64,000 bases of DNA from Sphingobium sp. BYY-5 (GTDB lineage: Bacteria; Pseudomonadota; Alphaproteobacteria; Sphingomonadales; Sphingomonadaceae): contig NZ_JALEBH010000001.1 in assembly GCF_022758885.1 (NCBI RefSeq), positions 1,984,001 to 2,048,000 on the forward strand, given 5' to 3'. Both the position numbers and the translations under genes were made by a program. Shown here piece after piece: positions 23,641-32,837 of the stretch (its first letter is position 1; every line of letters begins with the position of its first letter). The notes below the pieces were generated by a model. That model searched no databases and was not told the origin of the DNA. It saw only the letters and a list, made by a program, of their open reading frames with translations.

Positions 23641-24642
23641 ATGGACGCCCATATCGCCTTTCCCTTGCTGATCGCGCTGATCGGCGTCGCGCTCGCCTTC
23701 GATTTCCTGAACGGCCTGCACGACGCCGCCAATTCGATCGCGACCATCGTGTCGACCCGTGTGCTGAAACCGCAATATGCGGTCGCCTGGGCCGCTTTCT
23801 TCAACTTCATCGCCTTCCTCTTCTTCGGCCTGCATGTGGCCGAGACGGTGGGTAAGGGCATCGTCGATGCCAATATCATCGACGCGCAGGTGATCTTCGG
23901 CGCGCTGATGGGCGCGATCGCCTGGAACCTTATCACCTGGGGGCTGGGCATCCCTTCCTCTTCCAGCCACGCGCTGATCGGCGGCCTGCTGGGCGCGGGC
24001 ACCGCCAAGGCGGGACTGGGCGCGGTGGTGTGGAACGGCGTATTCAAGACCAGCGCCGCCATCGTCATCTCACCCGCCGTGGGCCTGTTCCTGGCGCTGA
24101 TACTGGTGCTTGTCATAAGCTGGGTCTTCCGCCGGTTCACGCCGCAAGGCGCGGACCGGGTGTTCCGCAAGCTGCAACTCGTGTCCGCCTCGCTCTATTC
24201 ACTGGGTCATGGCGGCAATGACGCGCAGAAGACGATGGGGATCATCGCCGTGCTGCTCTATTCGCAGGGAATGCTGACCGGCGGCTTCCATGTCCCCATG
24301 TGGGTCGTGCTGAGCTGCCAGGCGGCGATGGGCCTGGGCACGCTGCTGGGCGGGTGGAAGATCGTCCACACCATGGGATCGAAGATCACCCGGCTGACCC
24401 CGGCGCAGGGCTTCTGCGCGGAAACGGGCGGCGCGATCACCCTGTTCATGGCCACCCATATGGGCGTGCCGGTGTCCACCACCCACACCATCACCGGCGC
24501 GATCGTCGGGGTGGGCGCATCGCGGCGGTTGTCGGCCGTGCGCTGGAACGTGGCGTCGAGCATCATCGTCGCCTGGGTCGTCACCCTGCCCGCCGCCGCC
24601 GCCATCGGTGCGCTGTTCTACGGGCTGACGAAACTGTTCTGA
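23641..24642 (+). CDS. pit: Low-affinity inorganic phosphate transporter, PiT family
   Basis: This 333-residue inner-membrane protein has ~10 hydrophobic segments and the two inverted PiT signatures: DFLNGLHDAANSIATIVSTR near residue 18 and GHGGNDAQKTMGII near 195. It carries out proton- or cation-linked phosphate (or metal-phosphate) uptake. The upstream DUF47 domain is the usual accessory of Pit. No Pho box was recognised in the gap, so the pair is probably transcribed from upstream of the Nudix-DUF47 gene. Confidence 0.94.
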   Translation: MDAHIAFPLLIALIGVALAFDFLNGLHDAANSIATIVSTRVLKPQYAVAWAAFFNFIAFLFFGLHVAETVGKGIVDANIIDAQVIFGALMGAIAWNLITWGLGIPSSSSHALIGGLLGAGTAKAGLGAVVWNGVFKTSAAIVISPAVGLFLALILVLVISWVFRRFTPQGADRVFRKLQLVSASLYSLGHGGNDAQKTMGIIAVLLYSQGMLTGGFHVPMWVVLSCQAAMGLGTLLGGWKIVHTMGSKITRLTPAQGFCAETGGAITLFMATHMGVPVSTTHTITGAIVGVGASRRLSAVRWNVASSIIVAWVVTLPAAAAIGALFYGLTKLF

Positions 24643-24659
24643 TGGACAGTGACGCCTAA

Positions 24660-24775
24660 TCCTCCCCTGGTAGGGGAGGTGGCGCGCCGAAGGCGTGACG
24701 GAGGGGTGTCGCCCCATCGATGGCGGGACACCCCTCCACCACTTCGTGGTCCCCCTCCCCTTGCAGGGGAGGAAG
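24660..24775. repeat. Dispersed intergenic inverted repeat, CCTCCCC family relative
   Basis: The arms CCTCCCCTGGTAGGGGAGG and CCTCCCCTTGCAGGGGAGG flank inner arms GGAGGGGTGTC/GACACCCCTCC. The element lies between the convergent pit and the small minus-strand gene, and probably serves as their common end. It is related in layout to 3367-3490 and 35201-35332. Confidence 0.85.
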
Positions 24776-24794
24776 GAGAGGGCCGAGTCCTGGA

Positions 24795-24968
24795 TCAGGC
24801 CACGCGGCCGAGGCGGTGATAGAGATTGGCATATTTGACCGATTCCGGCTGATCCTGCACCTCGCGCAGATAATGGGCGATGGCGGTGCGGATCAGCCCG
24901 AAATCCTGCTGCGAGAAGACCGCGCGGGACCGGGCGGGCTGGGGCTGTTCGATCATGTCGGTGGTCAT
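24795..24968 (-). CDS. Conserved small hypothetical protein
   Basis: A 57-residue soluble protein (MTTDMIEQPQPARSRAVFSQ..., ending YANLYHRLGRVA). The start at 24968 is preceded by GGACAGAGTG. An earlier ATG at 24983 has its purine run too close. The central part (QQDFGLIRTAIAHYLREVQD) is likely a helix. I recognise the general type from sphingomonads but no function is known. It is divergent from the XRE regulator, sharing the A+T-rich region 24969-25107. Confidence 0.6.
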   Translation of the reverse strand: MTTDMIEQPQPARSRAVFSQQDFGLIRTAIAHYLREVQDQPESVKYANLYHRLGRVA

Positions 24969-25107
24969 CACTCTGTCCTTCATCTTCCTGCCCATGCGGG
25001 CCATGGACACTGAAATAGACAGCTACACGCCCGCCCGTAAGGCCGATGAGTGGCCATAAGTCACAATTATATTTGGTCATATTGTCATTCTATGACATTA
25101 TGACCTT

Positions 25108-26517
25108 ATGGCAGAGCTAACCGACCGCAAACTTTATCTGGGGCCGAAGCTGCGCGTCCTGCGACGCGAACTGGGACTCAACCAGACGCAGATGGCGGAG
25201 GAACTGGGTGTTTCCCCCAGCTATCTCAATCATCTGGAGCGCAACCAGCGGCCGTTGACCGCACAGATGCTGCTGCGGCTGGCCAACACCTACGACATCG
25301 ACATTCGCGATTTCACCGCCACCCCGGCCGAAGGGGGCCTGAGCGAACTAAGCGAGATATTGTCCGACGCGCTGGTCCGCGACATCGGCATCGCCCGCGA
25401 CGAGGTGCTAGAGGTGACGGAAAATTATCCCGGCGTCAGCGAGGCGATCACCCGTTTCTACCGGGCATTGAGCGACCTGCGCCGCCTCCCCGGCGAAACA
25501 GTCGTCCATGGCAGCCCCGCCCCGCTGGTCGCGCCGGTGGACTGGCTGCGCGAGACGATCGCGCGGGCGGGCAATCATTTCGCGGAGATCGACGCGGGCG
25601 CCGAAGCCATCGCCGCCGACCTGCCCGACGATCCCGCGCTGCTCCAGGCGGACCTGCGCGCGCGGCTCAAGGACCGGCACGGCATGAGCGTGCAGGTGAT
25701 GCGCGGCGACATACTCGCCGGAACGCTGCGCCATTATGACATGCACCGGCGGCGGCTGATGCTGAGCGAGCGGCTGTCGGCATCGGGGCGGCTGTTCGCC
25801 ATCGCCTATCATCTCTGCGCACAGGAACTGGCCGAAGCGATCGGCGCGCAGATCGCCCGCGCCGCGCCGCCGGACGAGGATAGTCGCCGCCTCGCCAGCA
25901 TTGCGCTCACCAGCTATGCCGCCGCCGCCCTGCTCATGCCCTATGACCGTTTCCGCCAGGCCGCCGAGCAGAGCCGCCACGACATCGCCCTGCTACGTGA
26001 CCGGTTCGGTGTATCGACCGAACAGGTCGCCCATCGTCTGACCAGCCTCAACCGGACCGGCGCGCGCGGCATTCCTTTCTTCATGGTGAAGATCGACCGG
26101 GCGGGCATCGTCTCGAAACGCTTCGACGGCGAGGCATGGCCCTTCGCGCGTTATGGCGGGCTTTGCCCGCGCTGGGACGCCTGCGATGCGCGCACGCCTG
26201 ACCGGGTCGAGACGCAGTTGATCGAGACGCTCGACGGCCGCCGCTTCGTCACCCTGGCGATGGCCCTGCCGCCGAGACCGGACGGCGCGAGAGCAAGGTC
26301 GGTCATCGCGCTGGGATGCGAGGCGAAACATGCCGGGCGCATCGTCCATGCCGACTCGATCGACGCGGAGAAGGACGACCCGATCGAGGTCGGCCCCACC
26401 TGCCACCTGTGCGAACGGCGGGATTGCCCCGACCGGGCGCTGCCCCCCGTCACGCGCGCGCTCGACCTGCACAGCTATGAACGGACGATCGCGCCCTACC
26501 CGTTCCGGCGTGTCTGA
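25108..26517 (+). CDS. XRE-family regulator with ImmA/IrrE-like and DUF2083 domains
   Basis: The 469-residue protein has an HTH_XRE domain (residues ~10-65: LRRELGLNQTQMAEELGVSPSYLNHLERNQR), a middle region of the IrrE/ImmA type (~130-300) and a C-terminal DUF2083 part with Cys clusters CPRWDACD and CHLCERRDC. The metalloprotease HExxH motif is degenerate (AIAYHLCAQEL), so it is probably a sensor. This architecture is that of RamB/ScfR-type regulators of short-chain acyl-CoA or glyoxylate/propionate metabolism in other bacteria. The target here cannot be read. The A+T-rich palindromic patch just upstream (25070-25105) may be an autoregulatory operator. Confidence 0.85.
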   Translation: MAELTDRKLYLGPKLRVLRRELGLNQTQMAEELGVSPSYLNHLERNQRPLTAQMLLRLANTYDIDIRDFTATPAEGGLSELSEILSDALVRDIGIARDEVLEVTENYPGVSEAITRFYRALSDLRRLPGETVVHGSPAPLVAPVDWLRETIARAGNHFAEIDAGAEAIAADLPDDPALLQADLRARLKDRHGMSVQVMRGDILAGTLRHYDMHRRRLMLSERLSASGRLFAIAYHLCAQELAEAIGAQIARAAPPDEDSRRLASIALTSYAAAALLMPYDRFRQAAEQSRHDIALLRDRFGVSTEQVAHRLTSLNRTGARGIPFFMVKIDRAGIVSKRFDGEAWPFARYGGLCPRWDACDARTPDRVETQLIETLDGRRFVTLAMALPPRPDGARARSVIALGCEAKHAGRIVHADSIDAEKDDPIEVGPTCHLCERRDCPDRALPPVTRALDLHSYERTIAPYPFRRV

Positions 26518-26521
26518 CAAA

Positions 26522-26552
26522 GAAAACCCGGCGCCTTGTTCAAGCGCCGGGT
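26522..26552 (-). terminator. Intrinsic terminator of the DUF4136 lipoprotein gene
   Basis: On the minus strand the stem ACCCGGCGC/GCGCCGGGT is followed by TTTTCTTT. It lies ~45 bases after the stop of the gene at 26597 and also sits at the end of the convergent regulator. Confidence 0.8.
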
Positions 26553-26596
26553 CAGACAGGGTCTTGGCTGGGAGCCGTCCCTTGTCCGGTTGTCCC

Positions 26597-27259
26597 CTAG
26601 CCCTTCTTTTCGGGCGGCAGGGTGATCTTCACGCTTTCCCCATTCTGGCCGGGGAAATTGGTGAACATCGCATCGATCAGGTTCGGCACCAGATAGGTGA
26701 GCTTGTTCGACAGCGACTGGGCACTCGCCTTGCCTTCGAACAGGCGGCGATTATCGGCCGCGCGGTCGATCTTGAGGCTGAAGTCGCTGGTGTAGACGGT
26801 GTAACTCGACACGTCGTTATAACCGCCGCCGCCGAACAGCCACGGATCGTAGAAGCCATAGCCCCACGGGCGACCCCAACGGCCGCCAAAGCCGCCGCCC
26901 CATGCACCGCCGAAGCCCGGTCCGTAAGGTCCTCCGCCAAAGCCGGTCGAGCGCACCTTCTCCCGGCCATTGTCGACATCATAGGCGACGCGCACGATCA
27001 GGTCGGCGCGCGCAGGGTCGCTGGCGGCGACATAGCCGGTCTGGGCCAGGCGCTGCCCGACCAGTTCGGCATAATGAGAAAATTCCAGGCCACCGGCCAG
27101 TCTGGGATCGTCCGAGACAACGGTGTAGCTCTGCCCGGCGGGAGCGGGGAGCTGCTGGAAACGGGCGACATCGGCCTTGAACGGCGTGGCGCAGCCCGAC
27201 AATGCCACCAGCGCCAGGGCGGGCGCCGCGAACAGACCGATCTTGTTGAAACGAGCCAT
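26597..27259 (-). CDS. DUF4136 family lipoprotein
   Basis: The 220-residue protein has a lipoprotein signal (MARFNKIGLFAAPALALVALSGC, lipobox LSGC). Residues ~30-215 follow the DUF4136 pattern: FKADVARFQQLP at the start, ADLIVRVAYDV, a Gly/Trp/Tyr-rich loop (GGGPYGPGFGGAWGGGFGG) and FEGKASAQSLSNKL. The domain is thought to be structural in the outer membrane or periplasm; its role is unknown. The start at 27259 has AGGACG 7 bases upstream. A terminator lies downstream, and it appears to be a single-gene unit. Confidence 0.85.
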   Translation of the reverse strand: MARFNKIGLFAAPALALVALSGCATPFKADVARFQQLPAPAGQSYTVVSDDPRLAGGLEFSHYAELVGQRLAQTGYVAASDPARADLIVRVAYDVDNGREKVRSTGFGGGPYGPGFGGAWGGGFGGRWGRPWGYGFYDPWLFGGGGYNDVSSYTVYTSDFSLKIDRAADNRRLFEGKASAQSLSNKLTYLVPNLIDAMFTNFPGQNGESVKITLPPEKKG

Positions 27260-27469
27260 GTTTTTACGTCCTGTATCAGGCGAAGCGCCTGCGATCATTC
27301 TTTGCGCTCCGCGATAGCAAAACGCAACTGAACATCGTTTGAACGCACGAACCCATCGAACGGGCGCAAATGATGTTCTCACATCCATAACGTTATGGAG
27401 ATGGCAATTCCGTGCCCCAAAGAAAAGGGGCCGCCCTTTTGCGCGACCCTGTGGCACGAATGCATCAGC

Positions 27470-28474
27470 TCAGCGCATCAACCCCATCGCATCATAGGCC
27501 GCGCGCAAGGTCGGCTCCGCCGCCGCCGCCGCCTTGGCCGCTCCCTTGTCGAGAATCGCGTCGAGCGCGGCATCATCCGTGCGCAATTCCAGGAAGCGCT
27601 CGCGAATCGGGCGAAGCGTTTCGACCAGCAATTCGCCCAGCGCCGGCTTGAACGCACCGAAGCCCTTGCCCGCAAATTCCGCGCAGACCGCATCGGGCGT
27701 CTTGCCCGACAGGGTGGCGAAGATGCCTACCAGATTGTTTGCCTCGGCCCGGCCCGCCAGCCCTTCGGCCGATTCGGGCAGCGGTTCAGGATCAGTCTTG
27801 GCCTTCCGCACCTTGGCCATGATCGCGTCATCGTCATCGGTCAGGTTGATGCGGCTCATGTCCGACGGGTCGGACTTGGACATTTTCGCAGTGCCGTCGC
27901 GCAGCGACATGATGCGCGCCGATTCCCTGGGGATGATCGGCGCGGGCAGGGTGAACAGATCGACGCCGAAGTCGGTGTTGAACTTCGCCGCGATGTCGCG
28001 CGCCAATTCCAGATGCTGCTTCTGGTCCTCACCCACCGGGACATGGGTGGCGTTATAGGCCAGGATGTCGGCCGCCTGCAGCACCGGGTAGACGAACAGG
28101 CCGACCGAGGCGCCCTCGCGGTCCTTGCCCGCCTTGTCCTTGAACTGGGTCATGCGGTTGAGCCAGCCGATGCGCGCCGTGCCGTTCAGCAACCAGGCGA
28201 GTTCGGCATGGGCGGGGACGCGCGCCTGGTTGAACAGGACCGAGCGATCCGGGTCGATCCCGGCCGCGACCAGAGCGGCGGCCATGTCGCGCACGTTGCG
28301 GATGCGCTGTTCGCGCCCTTCATGCACGGTGATCGAATGCATGTCAGCGAGGAAGAAGAAGCATTGCGCATCGCCCGTCATTTCATCCTGCATCTTCACC
28401 CAGTTGCGGATCGCGCCGAGATAGTTGCCAAGGTGCAGATTGCCGGTCGGCTGGATGCCGGAAAGGACGCGCAT
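27470..28474 (-). CDS. trpS: Tryptophanyl-tRNA synthetase
   Basis: This class I synthetase charges tRNA-Trp. The HIGH-like motif is NLHLGN (residues ~12-17) and the KMSKS motif is intact (KMSKSDPS near 205). It is 334 residues long, as usual. The ATG at 28474 is used; a GTG four codons upstream is the alternative. It lies 18 bases downstream of murJ on the same strand, so murJ-trpS is a likely operon, an arrangement common in sphingomonads. Confidence 0.96.
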   Translation of the reverse strand: MRVLSGIQPTGNLHLGNYLGAIRNWVKMQDEMTGDAQCFFFLADMHSITVHEGREQRIRNVRDMAAALVAAGIDPDRSVLFNQARVPAHAELAWLLNGTARIGWLNRMTQFKDKAGKDREGASVGLFVYPVLQAADILAYNATHVPVGEDQKQHLELARDIAAKFNTDFGVDLFTLPAPIIPRESARIMSLRDGTAKMSKSDPSDMSRINLTDDDDAIMAKVRKAKTDPEPLPESAEGLAGRAEANNLVGIFATLSGKTPDAVCAEFAGKGFGAFKPALGELLVETLRPIRERFLELRTDDAALDAILDKGAAKAAAAAEPTLRAAYDAMGLMR

Positions 28475-28492
28475 TCTTCTATCCACTCTTTC

Positions 28493-30076
28493 TTATTTGG
28501 TTGCGGTTGCACCCCGTCGGCGCATCAGCGCCTTGAGGTCGGACAGCCGATAGGCGCCCGTCACGAAGGAGGCCAGCCCGTACAGCGCCACGCCCGCGCC
28601 GACAAGCAGGGCCAGCGCGACATAGCGCTGGAGCATCGCCCCGGTCAGCCAGGGATCGAGCAGCCCCTCGCCCGCCCAGAGCGCGACGCCCATGATAAGC
28701 GCGGCGACGGCAAGCCGGGGCAGACGGCGACGCAGCCCTGCGTCGGCAGCAAAATGGCCGCGCTTGACCAGCGTCGCGTAGAGCATCGCGACATTGATCG
28801 TCGAGGAGAGGGCGGTCGCCAGCGGCGGGCCGATATGGCCCAGCGTCGGGATCATCGCCAGATTGCCGATGATGTTGATGACGATCGACAACATCGCGTA
28901 GCGCACCGGCGTCTTCGTATCGCCGCGCGCATAATAGCCCGGCGTCAGCACCTTCACCAGCACATAGCTTGGCAGGCCGATCGAGAAGGCGGACAGCGCC
29001 CAGCCGCAGCTCATCGCGTCCTCCGCCGTGAAGCGGCCATATTGGAACAGCCCGCGCACGATCGGTTCCGCCACGACCAGGAAGGCGACGGTGGCAGGCA
29101 GGGTCAGGAACAGCGCCAGTTCGATGCCCCGGTTCTGCGTCTCCATCGCCGCCGCATCCTCGCCCCTGGACAGCATCCGCGAGATGGTGGGGAGCAATAT
29201 GGTGCCAAGGCCGATGCCGATCAGGCCCAGCGGCAACTGGTTCAGCCGGTCGGCATAATAGATATAGGTGATGGAACCCGACGCGAGCAGCCAGCCCGAC
29301 AGCGCGGTCGAGACGAGCAGGTTGATCTGCGACGCGCCCGCGCCAGCGGCCGCGGGCACGATCAGGCGGAGAAGCTCTCGCACATCCTTGTCGAGGCGCG
29401 GGCGCTTGATCTTCATTGACACGCCCGCGCGCTTGCATGCCCAGATCAGCCAGAGCAGTTGCAGCGCGCCGCCGATCGTCACCGACATCGCCTGCACCCG
29501 CGCCGTCGCATATTCGTCGGCGCCGTGGAAGAACCACAGGCCCGTAATCATCGCGACGTTGAGCAGGATGGGCGCGGCGGCATTGACCCAGAATTTGTCG
29601 AGCGAATTGAGGATACCGCCCAGCAGCGAGGCAAGGGATATCAGCGCCAGATAGGGAATGGTGATGCGCGACAGGGTGACGGCGAAGGAAAATTGCTCCG
29701 GCGTCGGGTTCTGGCGCGAAAAACCGCCCGACAGCGCCCAGGTGATCGGCCAGGCGGCAGCGATCAGGACGAGCGTGAAGAGGATGAGGACCGGCAGCAG
29801 CACCGCCATCGCGCGCTCGGCGAAATCATAACCGGCAGGCAGCCCGCCCTCGCCAGTCGCCTTCTTGTTGAACAGCGGGATGAAGGCGGCGGAAAAGGCG
29901 CCCTCAGCAAAGAGGGCGCGAAACATGTTGGGCAGGCGGAAGGCGACGCCGTTGAAGGCGTCCGACGCGAAACCCGCGCCGACATAGCGCGCGGCGAGCG
30001 AATCGCGGACCAGCGCCAGCACCCGGCTGGCCAGCGTCAGCCCGCCGACCGAGCCGAGGGCCTTGACCAGTTTCAT
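28493..30076 (-). CDS. murJ: Lipid II flippase MurJ
   Basis: This 527-residue polytopic membrane protein (about 14 hydrophobic segments) of the MOP/MviN family moves lipid II across the inner membrane for peptidoglycan assembly. Family marks visible are RVLALVRDSLAARYVGAG at the N-terminus with the essential Arg residues, RLPNMFRALFAEGAFSAAFIP (residues ~47-67) and YYADRLNQLPLGLIGI (~270). The start at 30076 fits the family. The gene is upstream of trpS and is preceded by an inverted repeat shared with the secB end. Confidence 0.96.
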   Translation of the reverse strand: MKLVKALGSVGGLTLASRVLALVRDSLAARYVGAGFASDAFNGVAFRLPNMFRALFAEGAFSAAFIPLFNKKATGEGGLPAGYDFAERAMAVLLPVLILFTLVLIAAAWPITWALSGGFSRQNPTPEQFSFAVTLSRITIPYLALISLASLLGGILNSLDKFWVNAAAPILLNVAMITGLWFFHGADEYATARVQAMSVTIGGALQLLWLIWACKRAGVSMKIKRPRLDKDVRELLRLIVPAAAGAGASQINLLVSTALSGWLLASGSITYIYYADRLNQLPLGLIGIGLGTILLPTISRMLSRGEDAAAMETQNRGIELALFLTLPATVAFLVVAEPIVRGLFQYGRFTAEDAMSCGWALSAFSIGLPSYVLVKVLTPGYYARGDTKTPVRYAMLSIVINIIGNLAMIPTLGHIGPPLATALSSTINVAMLYATLVKRGHFAADAGLRRRLPRLAVAALIMGVALWAGEGLLDPWLTGAMLQRYVALALLVGAGVALYGLASFVTGAYRLSDLKALMRRRGATATK

Positions 30077-30090
30077 GGAATGAGCCCTCC

Positions 30091-30175
30091 TTCCGTTCGG
30101 GCTGAGCCTGTCGAAGCCCCGTCCTTCTCTTCCAAAGAAAAGAGCAGCCCTTCGACAAGCTCAGGGCGAACGGAA
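30091..30175. repeat. CCGTTCGGGCTGAG inverted repeat, copy 3
   Basis: The arms TTCCGTTCGGGCTGAGCCTGT and TCAGGGCGAACGGAA enclose inner arms CTCTTCC/AAAGAAAAGAG. It lies between secB and murJ on the same strand and may act as a terminator or mRNA-stabilising hairpin. Confidence 0.85.
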
Positions 30176-30193
30176 ATCAAGAGCATCTCGGAA

Positions 30194-30703
30194 TCAGGCG
30201 TGGCCGGCCGGTTCGCCCGACGTCACTTCCATCTGCTGCGCCTGCTGGAGGTAGAGCGCGCCGAAATCGATGGGATCGAGCAGCAGCGGCGGGAAGCCGC
30301 CGTCGCGGATCGTGTCGGCCAGCACGCGGCGGGCGAAGGGGAAGATGAGGCGCGGGGCTTCGGCCAGCATGAAGGGCTGAATCTGGTCTTCGGGCACGTT
30401 GCGCATCCCGAACAGCGCAGCATAGAGAAGTTCGACGGCAAAGGCAGTGCCCTGCGGCGCGATAGCCTTCACCTCGATTTTCAGCGACACTTCCAGCACT
30501 TCGTCGCCCACCTTGTCGGCGCCAATATTGAACTGGACGTCGATCTGCGGCTGGTCCTGCCACTGGTAGACGGCCGGTGCGTTCGGATTCTCGAACGAAA
30601 GATCCTTCACATATTGGCTGATCAACGCGATCTGCGGCGCGGTGTCGGCCCCGTTCGGCTGGACGTTGACGGTGGTGGTGGTGGTGTCGGCTTCGTCGGC
30701 CAT
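30194..30703 (-). CDS. secB: Protein-export chaperone SecB
   Basis: SecB keeps preproteins unfolded and hands them to SecA. The 169-residue protein shows QYVKDLSFENPNAPAVY near residue 28 and ARRVLADTIRDGGFPPLLLDPIDF near 125, both strongly conserved in SecB. The acidic N-terminus (MADEADTTTTT) is normal for alphaproteobacteria. The ATG at 30703 has AAGGTAG upstream. It is divergent from the Tim44-like gene. Confidence 0.97.
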   Translation of the reverse strand: MADEADTTTTTVNVQPNGADTAPQIALISQYVKDLSFENPNAPAVYQWQDQPQIDVQFNIGADKVGDEVLEVSLKIEVKAIAPQGTAFAVELLYAALFGMRNVPEDQIQPFMLAEAPRLIFPFARRVLADTIRDGGFPPLLLDPIDFGALYLQQAQQMEVTSGEPAGHA

Positions 30704-30837
30704 GTTCTCTACCTTGACTTTCCCAGTTGGCCGGCGGCGGCACGCCCCCGGAATATGATGACCCGCGCGCTTAGCAGGGGCGCAGAAGCAGGGCAATGGC
30801 GCCGCCGTCAACCCGCTATTTGAAGTTGGGGGGAAAC

Positions 30838-31542
30838 ATGCCTATGTTATCCATGGAACCTGAATTGAAACAAAGGGTATTAGCCCCCGTGTATGTAATC
30901 GTCATCCTCGCCATGATCGCCGGCTTCCTGGCGCTGCGGCTCTATTCCGTGCTGGGCAAGCGTACCGGACACGAGCAGGAGCCTGCACTGCGCCCGGCCG
31001 ATGAACGCGCCAAGGTGACGGTGTTGCAACCCGGTCCGGTACAGCAGAACAGCGGCGATTCGGTGCGGTTGGCCGAAGGGCTGATCGCGCCGGGCGCGGA
31101 AACCGGCGTGCGCGCGCTGATCGCCGCCGACCGCAGCTTCGACGTGCCGCAATTCGCGGAAGGCGCCAAGAGCGCCTACAAGATGGTGCTGGAAGCCTTC
31201 TGGCGCGGCGACCGCGAACAACTGGCCTGGCTGTGCGACGCCGATGTGCTGGCCTCCTTCGAGGAAGCGATCACGGCGCGCGAGGCGGAGGGCCATGTGC
31301 TCGACAACCGGCTGGTCCGGATCGAGAAGGCGCAGATCATCGAAGCGTCGGTCAAGGACCGCTTCGCCGAGGTGGCGCTGCGTTTCGAAGCGGACATCGC
31401 CGCCGTCACCCGCGACAAGGACGGCAATGTCATCGCCGGATCGCTGACTGACGCGATCGGCACCAAGGATATCTGGACCTTCACCCGCGACATCCGCAGT
31501 GCGGACCCGAACTGGAAGCTCAGCGAAACCGACGAAGCGTGA
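30838..31542 (+). CDS. Tim44/TimA-domain membrane-anchored protein
   Basis: The protein has 234 residues with one N-terminal transmembrane segment (VYVIVILAMIAGFLALRLYSVLG) followed by GKRTGHEQ and, from ~110, a Tim44-like domain (GAKSAYKMVLEAFWRGDREQLAWLC). Alphaproteobacterial TimA proteins of this form have been linked to membrane-protein handling, as relatives of mitochondrial Tim44. The ATG at 30838 is chosen because of a GGGGGGAAAC ribosome binding site. Location opposite secB and upstream of mltA is typical of this order. Confidence 0.88.
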   Translation: MPMLSMEPELKQRVLAPVYVIVILAMIAGFLALRLYSVLGKRTGHEQEPALRPADERAKVTVLQPGPVQQNSGDSVRLAEGLIAPGAETGVRALIAADRSFDVPQFAEGAKSAYKMVLEAFWRGDREQLAWLCDADVLASFEEAITAREAEGHVLDNRLVRIEKAQIIEASVKDRFAEVALRFEADIAAVTRDKDGNVIAGSLTDAIGTKDIWTFTRDIRSADPNWKLSETDEA

Positions 31543-31561
31543 TTCTGGGCGTGATCGGAGC

Positions 31562-32827
31562 ATGAGCTTGCGCCAATCGGGGGGTGCGCTTGCCGCAGCG
31601 TTGCTGCTGTCCGCCTGCGCGGGCGGCGTGATCCCACCATCGACCGGCCCCGCTCCGACACGCCCTACCCATACGCGCCCCACGCCGTCAGGTGAGAGCG
31701 CAGCCCGGCCCACTCCCGCCACGCCCCGTCCCGCGCTGCCGGTCGAAACACCGACCGAACCGGCGCTCGACCAAAGCATCGCCGCGGGCCTTGGCGTCAC
31801 CAAGGGGCCGGATATTGCCAGCCTGATCCCGTCGGGCGAGCGGGCACGACTGGCGCTCCAGGCCTTCCGCCTCTCCTGCCCGACATTGATGCGGCGTGCC
31901 GACCAAAGCGGCCTGACAAGGGGGGCGGACTGGAACAATAGCTGCGCCGCCGCATCGAGCTGGCCCGAAGCGTCGGCGAGCGAATTTTTCTCCCGCTATT
32001 TCGAAGCTGTGCAGGTGGGTGACGGCAAAGCCTTCGTCACCGGCTATTATGAGCCGGAGATCAGCGGATCGCGCACCCGCCAACCGGGCTATCAGGTGCC
32101 GATCTACCGCCGCCCCGCCGATCTGATCGACGTCGACCTCGGCCAGTTCAGCGACAACCTGAAAGGGCGCTCCATCCGGGGCAAGGTGCAGGGCACCAAG
32201 TTCGTCCCCTATGACGAGCGCAGCCAGATCATCAGCGGATCGCTCGCCGGGCGCGGGCTGGAACTGGCGTGGGCCGCCGATCCGGTAGAGTTTTTCTTCC
32301 TGCAGGTGCAGGGCAGCGGTCGGCTGAAACTGCCCGACGGCGGCGTGATGCGCATCGGCTATGACGGTCAGAATGGCCGCGACTATACCGGCATCGGCAA
32401 GCTGATGAAGGATCGCGGCCTGATCCAGGCCGGGTCGATGCAGGACATCATGGCCTATCTGCGCGCCAACCCCGTCGACGGCGCGGCCATCATGAACGAG
32501 AATAAGAGCTTCGTCTTCTTCCGCGAACTGACCGGCACGGGGCCACTAGGCGCACTGGGCGTGCCGGTGACGGCAGAAGCGACGGTCGCAGCAGATCCCA
32601 AATTCATCCCTCTGGGCGCGCCGGTATTGCTCTCGCTCGACCGGGCCGAACCCAACGGCATCTGGATCGCGCAGGACACGGGTGGCGCGATCAAGGGCGC
32701 CAACCGCTTCGACAGTTTCTGGGGCGCAGGCGCGCGGGCGCGCAGCATTGCCGGCGGCATGGCGGCGCGGGGCAGTGCCCTGATCCTGCTGCCGATCGGG
32801 TCGGCGGCGCGGCTCTCGCGGCCCTGA
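31562..32827 (+). CDS. mltA: Membrane-bound lytic murein transglycosylase A
   Basis: MltA cleaves peptidoglycan between MurNAc and GlcNAc, forming 1,6-anhydro ends. The 421-residue protein has a lipoprotein signal (LLLSAC lipobox, ~residues 15-20), a Pro/Thr-rich tether (~25-65), the MltA barrel (VTGYYEPEISGSR, GSGRLKLPDG) and the 3D domain with the catalytic Asp in IAQDTGGAIKGANRFDSFWG. It follows the Tim44 gene by 19 bases and is followed by the Smr gene 10 bases on, so the three form an operon. Confidence 0.94.
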   Translation: MSLRQSGGALAAALLLSACAGGVIPPSTGPAPTRPTHTRPTPSGESAARPTPATPRPALPVETPTEPALDQSIAAGLGVTKGPDIASLIPSGERARLALQAFRLSCPTLMRRADQSGLTRGADWNNSCAAASSWPEASASEFFSRYFEAVQVGDGKAFVTGYYEPEISGSRTRQPGYQVPIYRRPADLIDVDLGQFSDNLKGRSIRGKVQGTKFVPYDERSQIISGSLAGRGLELAWAADPVEFFFLQVQGSGRLKLPDGGVMRIGYDGQNGRDYTGIGKLMKDRGLIQAGSMQDIMAYLRANPVDGAAIMNENKSFVFFRELTGTGPLGALGVPVTAEATVAADPKFIPLGAPVLLSLDRAEPNGIWIAQDTGGAIKGANRFDSFWGAGARARSIAGGMAARGSALILLPIGSAARLSRP

Positions 32828-32837
32828 CGGTCGGACC

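Noticed and set aside
27395..29419. 674-codon plus-strand frame opposite trpS and murJ
   Set aside because: It runs across two genuine genes in antisense and has no domain.
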